Positions 23,757 to 37,044 of a stretch of DNA of 64,000 nucleotides are shown here, in pieces. Made by a program: the position numbers and the translations under genes. Position 1 is the stretch's first letter. The number at the start of each line of letters is the position of its first letter. The notes below the pieces were generated by a model. The model did no database searches. It was not told the origin of the DNA and was given only the letters and a program-made list of their open reading frames with translations. Origin of the DNA: Punica granatum (lineage: Eukaryota; Streptophyta; Magnoliopsida; Myrtales; Lythraceae); assembly GCF_007655135.1 (NCBI RefSeq), contig NC_045133.1:4502376-4566375 (forward strand), read 5' to 3'.

Positions 23757-23955
23757 ACCCCAAGGGGTTTGGTCTAACAGTTAAGGTGCGCCTAAACTTG
23801 CACCCGATCCCGGATTCGAATCTCCTTGGGGCCACCAGAGCGCCATTGGCGTGATTACCCGCTCTGTGCGTCGTCGGGGGTTCACAGAGCCTTGAGGATT
23901 AGTCAGGCGAAACTTGGACACCTCGAGTTAGCAAAAAAACAAAAAACAAAAAAGG
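23757..23955 (+). mobile_element. tRNA-derived SINE, about 199 bp
   Basis: A 17-bp target duplication AAACTCTTCTTCTCTTA (23740-23756, 23956-23972) flanks it. The head has an A-box-like TGGTCTAACAGTTAAGG and a B box GGATTCGAATCTC; the tail is an A-rich run with C interruptions ending AAAAAAGG. Units 1, 3 and 4 have the empty site. The B box and spacing are those of a tRNA gene, but the head does not fold as a full tRNA. Confidence 0.92.
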
Positions 23956-25651
23956 AAACTCTTCTTCTCTTACTTTCTTTTTTATTCCCTCAACTTCGTA
24001 CTTTTGTGTTCATAGAATCCCATAAAAAAAATTGATTGAGACTTTAAAAAAAAATTACTGATGACATAATGTCTTAATAAATTTTTAAATAAATTAATAT
24101 AAAATTAGAAAAATTCTTCAAAAAATATAAATTTTTTAATCACAAGATATATGTCAGTAACTCATCAGAAAATATCAATTTATAAAATAATTTTTAAAAA
24201 TTCTTTATGTGAATTTTGAAAATCCATCGGTGCAGATGTAAATAGAAAACATGAGAGAGGAACCTTGAGCGTTGAATGAAGAACTTATTTCATATTTGAT
24301 ACATTCGTCAGAGTGAATAATTATGGAAAAGAACATGCTATGTAGTTTATATAGTGAAAAAGTATGAAAGAGTGCCTTGAAATCGAAAGGTCATGAGAAA
24401 TAATAGGTATAAGTTGGTTTTTGAAAGTCGGGGAGCGTAATGAGGAGACTTCACATTAGTTTTTTTCCTAATACTCGCATTCATAGTTAAGAGCTCAATT
24501 GCTTGGTCATTACATTATTAGCACCCTCGTGATTGAATGACTATTTGATTGCTAGGCCATAATGATCATAATAAATTAGTATATTAAATAATAAATAAAG
24601 TTCTCGATTAAATATTAAATATTTTAAATGAAAACTTTAAAACTTTTTAGATCACTAATGAATATTAAAAGTAATCTAAAAATTAAAGAAAAAGTTTTCA
24701 AATAAATTAAAGTATTTCTCCATAAAAGTTGAATAAGCTAACATTTATTCTTTTATAAACCGTGCCAATGCAAGGACCTGCATCTAATTATTTTAAAATG
24801 GTTTCATCATATATAATCAAAATAAATTACTTTAATTTGTAGTAATTTACTTTGAGTTTTTAGTAATTTATTAATAAATGAAGTGAATTGCACATATTTC
24901 AAAATAAATTACACAAAATTGAAAGTATATTACACGTATTCTGAAGATGGTGTGACCATTGTATTGAAGGCACATTACAAAATCTCCCTTATTTTTCACA
25001 TCACAATATTAGGAAAAAAGAAAAACAGAAAGATCATATAGCCCTAAAAATATAGACATACTCATGTCTGGTAGGAAAGATCTAGTCACCTTTTTATAGA
25101 TGAGGAGCCACTGCGATGGTCATGGATTGATCGACACCATCATGTACTCGACAAACCTCAACCAATTCATCAAGACAATATCTACTCGAACGATCACCTC
25201 CTAAGATAAGCCATGATAAATGTGTAGTGATTCAAATATTGAATGTTAACATGACAACTACAGCGATTGCCACACTGAATGTTAACAAGCGCTCTTGTCT
25301 AATATTTGAGTGAGCCATTCTTTTACGAGAAAAATAAGAAAAGTGTGATACCTCAAACATTTCAATCCTTTCATGCGAAATTATATATGTAAGTATTATC
25401 TTGCAAGTGCATCTATCCACCACACAATATGATAATTGTGATGTCATAGTACCTAATATATACAGGTACGAATCATAAAAGAGCACCCAATTATGGCTGT
25501 GTCCAGCTTGCAGAAGGGACCATCATATTAACAAGACATTAGATTTCATCCTTGAAAAAGAAGATCCTAATCTATCTATTACCTTAATGATAGAATCAAA
25601 AAAAAAAAGCAAAAGAGAAAAATTAGAAAGAAAATAATCCATTAGGTCGTG

Positions 25652-25885
25652 CCTCCCACGCGCTGCAATCCTCACCCAGCATCATCAACCGTTGTTTGTG
25701 TTAGTACATACAAAAGGAATGCGACGGGTCCTAGACAGACCTGGTCGGGGTACTTTCGTCCCTAGGTCGGGACACAGGCCTCGTGGCACGGCCACGGCCG
25801 TCCAAGAAACATTAATTAATGATTATTTGATTATAAGAATCATCACAATCAACACTGATCATCATCACTGATCCACCCATCCCCC

Positions 25886-25927
<42 letters not shown>

Positions 25928-26219
25928 CCAAACAAGCATCCTTCCACTTCCCTTTCCTTCCTTTTTGTCCCACCCCATAAACGGAAAGAGGAAAAAGGGA
26001 ACGGAGGAAGGAAGGAATGGTGATTATAAGTAGAACCTGGTGAGCTTCTGTGTTCTTGAATGGATGAAGAAGAATAAGGTCCACAATCTTGTTTTCCGAG
26101 CTCAAGATTGATCCTCTTTCCGATACCCTTTTTGCTGGATTCAAGCAATCCTGTTTTTGGTTTGTCTTTGGATTTGCTTTCTTGTCGGTTCTTGCAAGTG
26201 TCTGATGGATGTTTCAAGT
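25652..26219 (+). promoter_or_regulatory. Conserved promoter/leader block of gene X, unit 3
   Basis: Counterpart of 1831-2401, with the pyrimidine part replaced by the poly-C tract at 25887-25924. Downstream, the 'AGGGTTTGCTGC...' leader-intron segment of the other units is deleted at about 26379. Confidence 0.4.
25887..25924. repeat. Poly-C (G on the minus strand) homopolymer, 38 bp
   Basis: 38 consecutive C with interrupted C on both sides (CCCCCT before, TCCCC after). The other units have CATCTCCCCTCC or CCCCTCC here. Length may be affected by sequencing or assembly. Confidence 0.85.
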
Positions 26220-27031
26220 TTTGATTTTTTTTTCTTTTTAATGTGATTTCATGCAAAAGGGAGCTCGGTTTCTGATCCTTCTTCTCAAAGCAATGCATAA
26301 ATCATCGGGCTGATAAATGGGTTGATAAAGGGAACTTAGCTGTGTAGCTAGATAGCTAATTCTTTGCGAGCTAGGGTTTGATGGCTGTATGTGAATAAAA
26401 TGAAGTGCTGTATGTGCCTGTAAGGTGTGTGTCTTTCCTACACTTTTGTTAAATTAAGTCTTGGACAAATTTGCAGTTTAATTGTTAGCATGCATGAGCT
26501 TTGAGTCTCAGCTGAGGTTGTCCAGTCTAACATCTCTAACAGATCATGGAGTAGATGCGAGTTTCTTTTCCTTTCTTTTTTATCCTTAGCTGGAGAGTAA
26601 ATGCAAATAAAGGTGTTAGATTGATATGTATTTTTTATATTTTAGATTGCTATATTGATCAGTCGACTGGTGTGCCTTGATGATTTACAACTTGAGTCTT
26701 GAACTACATCGATCTTTTGCAATAGTTTTTTTAATTGCATATGGTCATTAGAGTCGTGTATTATTGTCCCTCAAAGTACAGGATTTTTATGAAGTTTCTC
26801 TTTTTGTGCTTTTCATTTCTTTGTTTGAGTCTTTCTCATTGTTAGCTCATCAATAAGATGAAACCTTTTAGTTATGAGATGTAACATTTTTGCTTGCAAG
26901 GCAGGAGGACTTCCAGCAGCCATAGCAACTGTATAATAACCTTTTAATTAAAAGCTTTAGCTGATCAAAGGGTTTACATACATGTCTCAATGTCTCTTAA
27001 ATAACGTTTGTGAATTTGTTCTTTCTTGCAG

Positions 27032-27209
27032 GGTGTGCAGACTGTTACTAACACTTTGGAGTGTCGTAATCTGACAGCGAGAGAGAGCACACTAGTCGGC
27101 ATCCATGCTGGGAGACATGGCTGTGTACAAGCGTGCTCTCTTTCGTTGTCATACGATGTGCCGTCCAAGGGAAGATCCACTACTCTCTGTTATCATTTCA
27201 TCTCATCAG
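27032..27209 (+). other. Conserved exon of gene X, unit 3, frame lost
   Basis: Same splice sites (TTCTTGCAG acceptor, CATCAG donor, here GTAATT) and ATG at 27117. The peptide starts MAVYKRALFRCHTMCLP, as in unit 1, but a 1-bp loss in CCACTACTCTCTGTT changes the last dozen residues and the phase at the donor. If gene X is real, this copy is damaged. Confidence 0.45.
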
Positions 27210-28344
27210 GTAATTAATTTTATAATTTCCAATTGGAACTCCTAAGATCATGCACTTTAGTTTATTGTATCTGATTACATATGCATTTCCATTTGTTCTA
27301 TAGCACCCACTATGCTATAGGTTGACGAACTTTATTTATTTCAATATTTTCATAATTAAAAGGACCATTTTCATATGAGTGAAGCTTTCAGGGGTTCGAG
27401 CCATCTTCAGTGCTCAACAATTGTTCCTCTCTCCCCGCATGTGTTCAAGATATGTCGAGGGGAAGCATGTTAATTACATTTGGGTTCTTTATCACATCAG
27501 AGATGGAACCAATTAGTCTCCTTTTCCTTAATCTTCTCTACAGTAAAAGAGGAAAATAGCATCACAGAAAGAACCAAGCATGTGTGGAGAATACAAATAA
27601 TATCATTAAAAGCCAAAAGAACAACCATTAGGACAATCTATAGAGTCCTTTGCGTATTAACATGAGCATATCCCCTTTGTACTATAACATTCACTACACT
27701 ATAGGTTTACAAACCCAATCCAATTCAATATAAATGAAGCTTTGGGGGGTTCCATCCGCCTTGAATGCTCTTTGTTCCTCTATCTCTCCATGGAGTTTCG
27801 AAAGATGTGGAGGGGAATCATGTTTCACTAAATTCCTCTCTTATACAATACAGCTATTTTAGATTCTCAATTGCACCGGACACACTAGGTCGGATAAAAG
27901 CGAAAGTCCACTATTTATAAATTAGAGTAATAAGGGGCCTCTTTCTTCTACTTCTTGGGTTAACATGAAAGCTATACTATTTTGCAATTTATCTAAGTAC
28001 CTTTATCTACTTGGAACATTCATTTGAGCATTTTATGTATTATGTACCTTTTTGTGTTGCATATACAAGGAAAGAATAAAAATAAATTTATTCTAGTTCA
28101 TGATAATTGTTCTCGGTACGATTATTCTCCTTGACTTTTCATTACATGACAAGAAAGATATCTTCTACAGCTGCATTTTTAGTTCATGGAATTGAATTGA
28201 TTGCGTCTCTCTCTAAACCATATTGAAATTGAGTTAAATATTGTATACAACTGTTTTCTTGTTGACAACTGTTGTTTTTCGTTATTAGAAAGTTTCAGAT
28301 TGTCTTAAAAATTAACTCACAATTTGCGGTTATCTTCAATACAG

Positions 28345-28387
28345 GCACTTTGCTTTGACCCAGACCGACATACTACGAGCCTTTGAG
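28345..28387 (+). other. Conserved 43-nt candidate exon of gene X, unit 3
   Basis: CTTCAATACAG acceptor and GAG/GTGTTTTTG donor. One change (ACT to ACC before GAC) is silent in the frame HFALTQTDILRAFE. Confidence 0.35.
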
Positions 28388-31300
28388 GTGTTTTTGTTCC
28401 TCTACTTACTCTTTTCTTTCACCTTTCAAGATTGGATGACCTTCTCTTTGTAAGCTTCTTCAGCAAGAACATCAGGGAAATGCTATATGCACTTTAATTG
28501 GCATCACTGAAGTGATTAAGGGTTAAGATCGCTGGATGGTGGCACCTGCTCACTTTTAGTTGACTCAGTGACCATTTTTTTTTAACCCATAGAAGTGGTT
28601 ACTTAAAGTGATTATAGAGGATCCTCTTATCTTAGTCTTATCATGAACCTCACTTTTATAAAAATGCAAGATATGTGGTAACATCACACTTACTGTGAAC
28701 ATAGAAGGATCTTATCTAGTCTGCTGGTTTCAAAAACAACTTTGCAAGGACTCTTCTTGCTTATATTCACACTGTATGTACATTAGGTTTTTTTTGTGGC
28801 AGCAAATAAAAGTAGTGTGTCGACATCTATGAAATTTGATATTTATATTAAATAGTGTAGAATGAATGGTCATGATACTTGTTCCCTTGTTGTGGATTGA
28901 ATGTCTCTTAGGATACTGGGAGGGGAGCACCAAATTTGAAGCGAAGAGAAGAAAGACGAGGTGCATGTTGTTTGATTTTTTAATTTGATATATCCAATCA
29001 TTCAAGAATGAAACTTTTATACGTTTTGCAAGAAATGGTTATATTATGTAACTCGTAAGATGATTGTCCAATGTGATCTATTTTTTTGAATGGAAGTCCT
29101 ACGTGAGTTGAAAATTAGAAATAGAGGATGAAGTAATTAGGTCTGGTATGTAACTGAGTTTTATCTACCATCCTTTTCTTTTCAATTATCATATTAGGCC
29201 CTCTTGACTGTAGAACTAGAAAAACTAGATTTTTCATTTTGCTTTTGTTTAAGGAATCTATTCCCTTGTTATAATTGTGGTACGTAATGTTGTCGTTCTT
29301 AAATTGATGGATGGTGTAAAGGTCAATTTTGATATCGACTTGATGCGTGAAAGTTACTGCTGGTTTGATAAAGCTTACTAAGTGCTTGGGATTGTTATAA
29401 GTTTATTATAAAAAAGAATGAACGGGACAAAGAGAAGAGGGGGGGAGAGAGAGAGAGAGAGAAAAGAGATAATTAGAATGGTTTGGTTTCAGAGATATGT
29501 CAAGAATCACTTGCTAAATCACGTTGTTTCAAATTTTCAATAACAATTTGCATTACATAATTACTGTTGTTTTTTTAAATTAATTGGCTTATTATTTCTC
29601 TTTGCATCTTGTCTCTCCAGATCTTCCTCGTATTCATTTTTTCTTAACATATTTCAATATAATTTTTAGCACTACTCTATTTCGTGTCAACAAATACAAA
29701 CCTGGAAATGAGAAATGGGCATGATGGTAGTTGAGGTAAGCATCCAACACATTTATAAAGCGATAAATAATAACTTAAAACATTTGTATATTACCTACTA
29801 GATGAAATAAGGGGGCTTCTTACTTGAGTGACCCCTAAATCTATCTTGGGATCCTCTCCTCTCTCTGATCCCTTACTTTCCCCCAGTGAATTTTTGATTA
29901 AATGGTCTCCTACATATTTCATGAAAAGGTCTAATTTCATCACCAAAAGAAAGTATTTTTTTCTTGTGCATATATCCTCATTTAATGGACAGTATCTCAT
30001 TCTACAGAGATGCTGTAAAGAATATTCATCTTTTCTAATATGAAAAATCTTCACTGTTGGAATAGTTTGTCAGTTAACTTAATCTGGCAACTAAAGCTGC
30101 GATTACATACTCAGGTTAAAGATCGAACTCTTTGGTTGATCATCTTTAGGAAGTGAGTTGAGCTCAACAGTACTGGTGTAATTTCTGTGTACTTTATTGT
30201 AACTTATTGTAGAGACATACATGAACCCTAATAAGTGACTAGTTCGAACTTATTCCATTCAATGCATCACTCAACTAGGCATAGAAGTCTAATGATTATT
30301 TAAAGGTGTACAAAAATTTCCTAGACGACGCTGGTCCCCTTTTGCGTGGTTTTTGATGATCGGTTTCTCTGACGGAAAAGTTGTGCTCATCTTCAGGTCA
30401 GAGTTGTGGCTTTGCAGCTGGAAAGGAGAAATTGTAGTGTTTCTGCTACTGAATGAAGCAATTCGGCCTTTTCCGGTAACACAACTGTTCCGAAGCACTC
30501 AGTTTAGAGATAGACTACAAGTTGACTGGGAGTTATTTGGACTTCTGTGAGTTAGACCATTGAACTTCTGTCACTTTGAAACTTTTAGACTTTCATAGGT
30601 AATAACATTTAGACTTCTGCAATCTAGGATTTAAATGTTTGAACTTCCGTCAGTTTGAATCTTTGTAGCGTTTAAATGTTGCCTGGGAAATGGCTAGGCT
30701 GCTAGGATTTGTATTTTGGATACGGTTACTGCGGCATTGCTTTCCTTTTTCAAACTTGGAATGATCGTCTGCCCAATTGTTCTTATAGATCAATTCTTCA
30801 ATTATGACATTTTTTTTTTCCAGTTATTTGGGATTCCTTTCCTCGGTTGAGCTCTCTCGGATAAGTGTACATTGTGAACATCTTGGATTCTTAATATCGT
30901 CACAACTTATCCAAAAGGTTGTTGTCTTTGGATGTTAGCACGGTGCTCTTTTTTTTCGCATGATGTCTGATCTCGATATTGTTCATAAAACCTGACTGTT
31001 GCACTCTTTACAGAATATTTGAATCAGAAACCAGCAGGGACAACTATGTTGCGGATTGCAGTCCATTACAACTCTGATCAGGATGCATATGTTGTGTAGC
31101 TTTCTCGTCTTAGAAATTCAACAGTAAAATAGAGAACCCTGGATTGATCCCATTCTTGCTTCAATATGCACTGCCTCGAGAATCAGTCGATGCGATGCTA
31201 TGGCTAAGTGCAGTGTCATACACGATGGAATTGATATCATGATTCGGATGGATGCATCAATATGCAAAAACTTCTCGACACCTACAGGCAACCTTACGGA

Positions 31301-31470
31301 GAGTCTTTATTATCGTCGATCGGGATAAAACATTGGACTGATACGATGGATCATTAGCAATGACTTGATAATTGAGCGGTTGGACTTGGTTCATCTGTTA
31401 ACAAGTGCGTCTGCTCTCCCCGCGGTCTAAAACCGTGAATTTTGGCGCCAAAATTATCGCGAGTAATTCC

Positions 31471-33031
31471 ATGTTGCCGGTCACCACCATTGGCCCACCA
31501 TACCGCCCCAAATGTTCTGACAGTAAGCTCGAGAAGAGCCCTTTAAGTCGAAGAGAGATCCTCTCTTTCTTGAAGATAAGCAAGAACGTTGCCCAGATTC
31601 ATCAAGCACATGCCAAGGTTGTTAAAAAAGCATTGGAACAGGATCCCGTTATTGCCTTTGAGCTAATTCGGGCTTGTTCCGGCGCGACTGCTTCCGTCCT
31701 GAAAGCTTGCGGGCTCGGATTGGCATTGAGGGAAGGGAAGGAGGTCCATGGGCAAGTTGTGAAACTCGGGCTTAGCCGGAACCGTGTCGTCGGGATTAAT
31801 CGGATGGAGGTCTATGGGAAGTGTGGGGAGTTTCAGGACGCGTGGAAGGTGTTTGATGATATGCCCGAACAAGATGCTATTGTAAGGACGGCCACGATGT
31901 CATGTTACTTTGATCATGGGCGAGTTGCGGAGGCGTGCGCCCTCTTCAGCGGGGTTGGGAAGAAGGACACGGTTTGTTGGACGGCTATGATTGATGGGCT
32001 AGTCCGGAATGGGGAGATTGGAGGTGTTCAGGGAGATGCAGAGGGAGAACGTGAACCCGAACGAAGTGACAATAGTTTGCGTACTGTCTGCTTGTTCTCT
32101 GCAGGGAGCAATGGAGATAGGGAGATGGGTACATTCCTACTTGGGCTTGCTTTGCATGGGAAGAGTGTGGAAGTGATCGAAACCTTCAGGCTGATGAAAA
32201 CACATGGGCTTCAACCGAATGGGTTAACTTTTGTCAGTCTATTGAATGCTGGTAGTCATGGAGGTTTGGTTGAATTTGGACTCGAGATTTTTGACTTGAC
32301 GAAGGAATATGGGATTGAGCCTCCAGTAGAGCATTATGGATGCATGATCGATCTTCTTGGTCGCATAGGTCGACTTCAAGAGGCTTATGCTTTTATGGAG
32401 AGCATGAACCTACCGCCAGATAATATAATGCTGGGATCTCTTCTTAGTGCTTGTAAGTTACATGGGGACTTTGAATTAGCGGAACAAGTGGCTAAGATTT
32501 TAATTGGTTGTGCTGATTTGGATTTGGGAACTCTTGTTCTGCTTGCTAACCTCTATGCTTCTTTCGGGAGATGGGATGAAGCTGCGATAATTTGAGCAAA
32601 AATGAAGCAGAGTGGGATTCAAAAGGAACGGGTTGTAGCTCCATCGAAGTGGACGGCAATATCCACGAGTTCCTTCTCGGAGCTCAGGCATCCTGAGAGC
32701 GATCATATCTACCGAAAGTTGGAGGAGGTGGATGAAATGTTAAGATCGGAAGGCTACTCTCCTGCAACCAAAGGGGTTTTACATGATCTCTAGGAGCAGG
32801 AGCGGCAACAGGCACTGGCTATTCACAGAGAGGCTGGCGATATGTTTCGGGCTCATATCGACTGAAGCGAAATGCCCATTGAGGGTGGTGAAGAACTTGA
32901 GGGTATGAAATGATTGCCACGAAGTGATCAAGCTCCTCAGTAAGGTCACTGAGAGAAAAATCGTGGTTAGAGATCGCAACAGGTTCCATCATTTTGAGAA
33001 TGACGCTTGTTCTTGTAGTGATCATTGGTGA
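31471..33031 (+). pseudogene. OTP80-like: OTP80-like DYW-class PPR pseudogene, unit 3
   Basis: ATG at 31471 (MLPVTTIGPPYRP) leads a 375-codon frame to TGA at 32593, longer than in any sister, because its deletions keep or restore frame: 165 bp lost in frame near 31684, 11 bp lost near 32018 and about 145 bp lost near 32144 (together a multiple of three, with some 40 wrong codons between). At 32593 CGA has become TGA. Beyond it, the 1-bp loss near 32630 shared with units 1 and 2 is compensated by a 2-bp loss near 32682, so RHPESDHIYRKLEEVDEML is again in the original frame. Then TAG at 32791, a 2-bp loss in the HSE motif and TGA where the first zinc Cys should be. The end is [11 protein letters not shown] translated product would lack about four PPR motifs and the whole DYW domain. 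Confidence 0.9.
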
Positions 33032-34655
33032 AAGGTTTTGTATGACCAGTTCAATCGACTAACAAGATACGGTTAGTTTTCCACATAAGAGTGTAGACTA
33101 TGTGGATATGTTACCCTGTGCATGCTGTAGAAGTTTCACGTACTAGTGAATTTACCCTGTACATGTTGTGGATTTATGGTCATTTCTTGTCAGAAATTTG
33201 TTTTTACCTTAAATTATAAATAGACAAAATAAAAAATAGTTAATAATATCTATGAGGATTGATGGCCTAAAGAAAATAAAAATTTGGCCATTTTATTATT
33301 TATAGGATGAACTTTTTTAACTAAAAAAATTTCAAATTATGAGTTTCTTATAACTTTTAGTGTGCCATTACTTTTCTGTCAATTTTAATAGATTTTTCTA
33401 ATATGACACTAATATCGAAGATATGACACATGGAAATCTACCAAGTGGACCCAAGGATATTTAAATATTAAATTTAAAATAAAAATTATTAAAGGAAACT
33501 AATAATATTCACAAAAAAATGTTTCATTTAATTTTATAATAAAATAAACAAATAATATTAAATTCAAAGAAAACATATATATGTATATAAATTAATGATA
33601 ATATTTACATATGTGTAACGTAAAAACGTATATACAAAGCTAAGATACTAATGACAAATCGCTATATTTAAATATATGTATCAGTTTTTGTACAATTTTA
33701 CGGAATTATCCATTTTACTTTTTACTCTATTGAAAAAAAGTAAAACTGAATATACAAATAAAACTATAAAATTGCTCAAATTTTAAACTCGTGTATCTTA
33801 TTTCGCTCCTCCATCAATTCACACGTGATCATCTTCCACTCTACTTTTTACTTATTTCTCTTTATACTCACTCCATCTCTATCTAAACCTAAGTTAATTT
33901 TCTTTTCTTTCACTACATTTTAAACTATGTTTATTTTCACACTACTCGTAGCGCTGGTGCAGAATCTTGTGTATGAATAATAAAAAAATTAATAAGTATG
34001 ATTAAAAATATTTGAAATGTTTTTTAAATAAAATTAATGCATTTTACAAATATTTTTTTTCAATAATTTTTTTTCCAGTTGATATATTTTCCTGACGTGG
34101 TTTTTCATTTCAATCGAACATCCTAAAGAAAAAATAGAGAAATGAATTTAAATTTGTAATAAAAGTTTACAAAATAATTAATAGAAATATTAGTTTTACA
34201 AATAGTCTTGCAATGACACCCATAAATAAAAAATTCAAAAATTCGACCCAAATTGATCCAAAAATTCATAAAATTTAAGACTTTAAGGTTTGGGTTTAAG
34301 TTTTAAATAAAGAAAATTGGAAGAAAGTTGATCGAACCTGATTTTATGTATATATAAATTTATTTTAGTAATTCATATTATACATCATAATTTGTACTTC
34401 AAAAATAAAATAAAAAAATAATACACTTTAGATTTCACCTGAGACACAAGAGTAAATCTAATTTCAGTTACAAACTGATAAATTGTATTGATAATCGATA
34501 TTAGAGTTACATTTGAAGCAACTTATCTCTCTCTTTTTACACACGTATCTTTGAGGAGCAAGAACGAAAACGAACGTAGAGCTCATGAAGGAGGACATTG
34601 ACAACATGAGAACTTTAAGCTCGTGTAACATTATTAGTAAGTGATGATGGCAGGC

Positions 34656-35264
34656 TAGGCTGACAATATTTGACACGACACGATAACATGACATGGATAC
34701 GACACAGAGTTAAGCAAGTTTGGGTTAAGGCTAAATGTGTTTTGTGTTTAAACCTGCCAAACCCGTTTATACATGATAAATAAACATGTTTAAACGAGTT
34801 CAACACTTGTAACCCGTTTAGACACGGTTAGACTCGTTTATATTATGTGTTATTACATTAATAAATTTATTTCATATATTGTATCAATTTATCGAAGAAA
34901 GTACACTAAAATAATCTAAATTTATTCATATAAATCATCCATTTATGGTACTTTTATCGTGTCAGTCGTGTATTAACATGTAATTAAAGTTAATAGTGTC
35001 ATATCATGTAGGTGTAATATGTACCTAAAGGTAATAGTGTTATATAGTGTAGGTAAGTATTCATACGCATTTAGACACACTTAGTTAAACGGGTTGGACG
35101 TGTCGTATCCGTGTCAACCCATAATTAAACGTATCGTGTTCGTGTTTGAAAATCTTGACACGTTTATTAAATGTGTCGTGTTTGGGTTTAGAACTTTTTG
35201 ACACGAACCCGTTTAGACACGGCCTGTTTAAACACACACGACACGACGCATATTGCTATCCCTA
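34656..35264. mobile_element. Non-autonomous hAT element, 609 bp
   Basis: 8-bp target duplication TGGCAGGC (34648-34655, 35265-35272). Ends TAGGCTGACAATAT and, reverse-complemented, TAGGGATAGCAATAT. The interior is built of repeated GACACGACACG and AACCCGTTTA-like words in both orientations. Unit 4 has the empty site GGTGGCAGGCACTACAG. No transposase. Confidence 0.9.
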
Positions 35265-36464
35265 TGGCAGGCACTATAGTGGCAATGGATAAAAGGTAGC
35301 TAATGTCCGTGGACAAAAGAAAACGAAGAGAATAAGAATAGAGAGAGAAGAAGAAATCTGACATAAGAGAAAACAAAATTATAAAAAAAAATAATTATAT
35401 GGTATCTCTTTCCTCTAAAACTCTTCTTCTCTTTCTTTCTTTTTTATTCTCCCAACTGCGTACTTTTGTGTCCATAGAATATGATAAAAAGTTTGATTAG
35501 GACTTCGAAAACAAATTATTGATGACATAATGTCTTAAATAAAATTTTTAAATAAAATAATATAAATATTGAAAAATTCTTCAAAAAATATATATATTTT
35601 AATCACAAGATATATGTCAGTAGCTCATTAGAAAATATCCATCTATGACATAATTTTAAAAGATTCTTAATATAAATTTTGAAAATCCATCGATGCAAAT
35701 GCAAATAGGAAACACGAGAGAAGAACCGTAAGCATTGAATAAAGAAGTTATTTCATATTTGATACTTCCGTCAAAGTGAAAAATTATGAAAAAGAATATG
35801 CTATGTAATTTTTATAGTGAAAAAGTATGAAAATGTGCATTGAAATCGAAAGGTCATGAGAAAGAATAGGTATAATTTGGTTTTTGAAACTTGAAATAAA
35901 TAAAAGGATTATGGTAAAAAAAATACAGGAATTTTTTTTCCAATGATTACCAAAGTCAAAGAATAAGAATAATTAAAATGAGAAGTAATTATAAACCAAA
36001 AGAGAAAATAGAAAATATACAAATGTAAATAAGAAAGGGAAGAGATGAACCGTGAGCGTTGAAAGAAGAAGTTATTTTTTATGCGTTTGTCGGAGTGAAT
36101 AATTATGAGAAGAAACATGTTAGGTACTTTTTATAGTGAAGAAATATGAAAATGTACCTTGAAATTGAACAGTCTTGAGAAAGAATATGTAAAAATTAGT
36201 TTTTCTATTAGAACGAATAAAATGATGCCATGCTATTGAAAAGATGCGATGTTTAGTAGCATTCATATTATTTGAGTAAATGGTAAAATAGTAATATTAT
36301 TAATTTACTAAGGGCAAAAAGGAAAAAAAAAGTTGGAGAAACACTTTGGCAAGAGTTGTACTATGGAAGAAATGTACAAAGTTTAACTCGGCAGGCAATA
36401 TCACACAAGATTCCACGTGCCCCATGCTACTCGGGTCAAAGCGTAAGCTAGTGATGCTTTTGGC

Positions 36465-37044
36465 TAGGGGTGTGCATGGGTACCGGGTATACCCGGAACC
36501 GGTTGAAACCTATCCTAACGGGTAGGGTCCGAGTAGCTCGTATTGAAAATAGGGTAGGTTCCAGGTATTAAAATTAGGAACCTGTGAAAATCGATTCCAG
36601 TTCCGGTTCCTTCCTACAAGGTACTCGGAACCGGTTATTTATTAAAAAAAAAGAGGAAAGAGTAAAGTTACTATCTCCTCTAATGAATCAGAACATAGGC
36701 ACTTTGTTTTGTGATATCGTATTATGGATGTTCAATTTTGTCGATGAATTAATGAGACATATTATTATTTCATTGTTGTTGATTAATCTAAATTTTATTG
36801 ATATTCTATTTGGCGTAATTACTGATTATGTATGTGATATTTTCGATTTTATTTAGCGAGAAGAAAAAATTTACAGGTTCCGACAGGGTACCCGGAACCT
36901 GTGGTATAATACAGGTTCCGGGTAGGTTCTGATTCCATGATTTAACAGGGTAGGGTCCGGTTCCAAAATCTTGGAACCTGTCCCTTACAGGGTAGGATCC
37001 GGGTATTATAAAAAATACAGGGTATCCGGAACCGATCACCCCTA
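36465..37044. mobile_element. Non-autonomous hAT element, 580 bp
   Basis: 8-bp target duplication CTTTTGGC (36457-36464, 37045-37052). Ends TAGGGGTG(T/A) in inverted orientation. Subterminal regions are packed with GGGTACCGG/CCGGAACC words, the middle is AT-rich. A 90-codon frame at 36584-36856 has no recognisable domain. Confidence 0.9.

Larger units (their letters stand above)
14841..25080 (+). repeat. Tandem unit 2 of the four-copy array
   Basis: About 10.2 kb, the shortest unit. It lacks roughly 1.4 kb of the middle region (junction near 19139) and the MEE60 segment, but is the only copy with a nearly full-length PPR sequence free of transposons. It carries a SINE at 23757-23955 and a 73-bp insert at 22448. 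Confidence 0.9.
21705..25080. other. AT-rich 3' region of unit 2
   Basis: About 3.4 kb of non-coding DNA colinear with 11707-14840, interrupted by the SINE and the 73-bp insert. No gene seen. Confidence 0.7.

Noticed and set aside
23757..23830. Possible tRNA gene
   Set aside because: The tRNA-like A and B boxes belong to the head of a SINE with an A-rich tail and target duplication.
25812..26298. Glycine-rich minus-strand frames
   Set aside because: Produced by the poly-C tract; no conservation in the other units.
31405..32595. 396-codon frame as a functional PPR gene
   Set aside because: It begins before the true ATG, contains about 40 out-of-frame codons and ends at a stop where sisters have Arg, without E+ or DYW domains.
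36584..36856. 90-codon frame in the second hAT element
   Set aside because: AT-rich interior of a non-autonomous element; no transposase motif.
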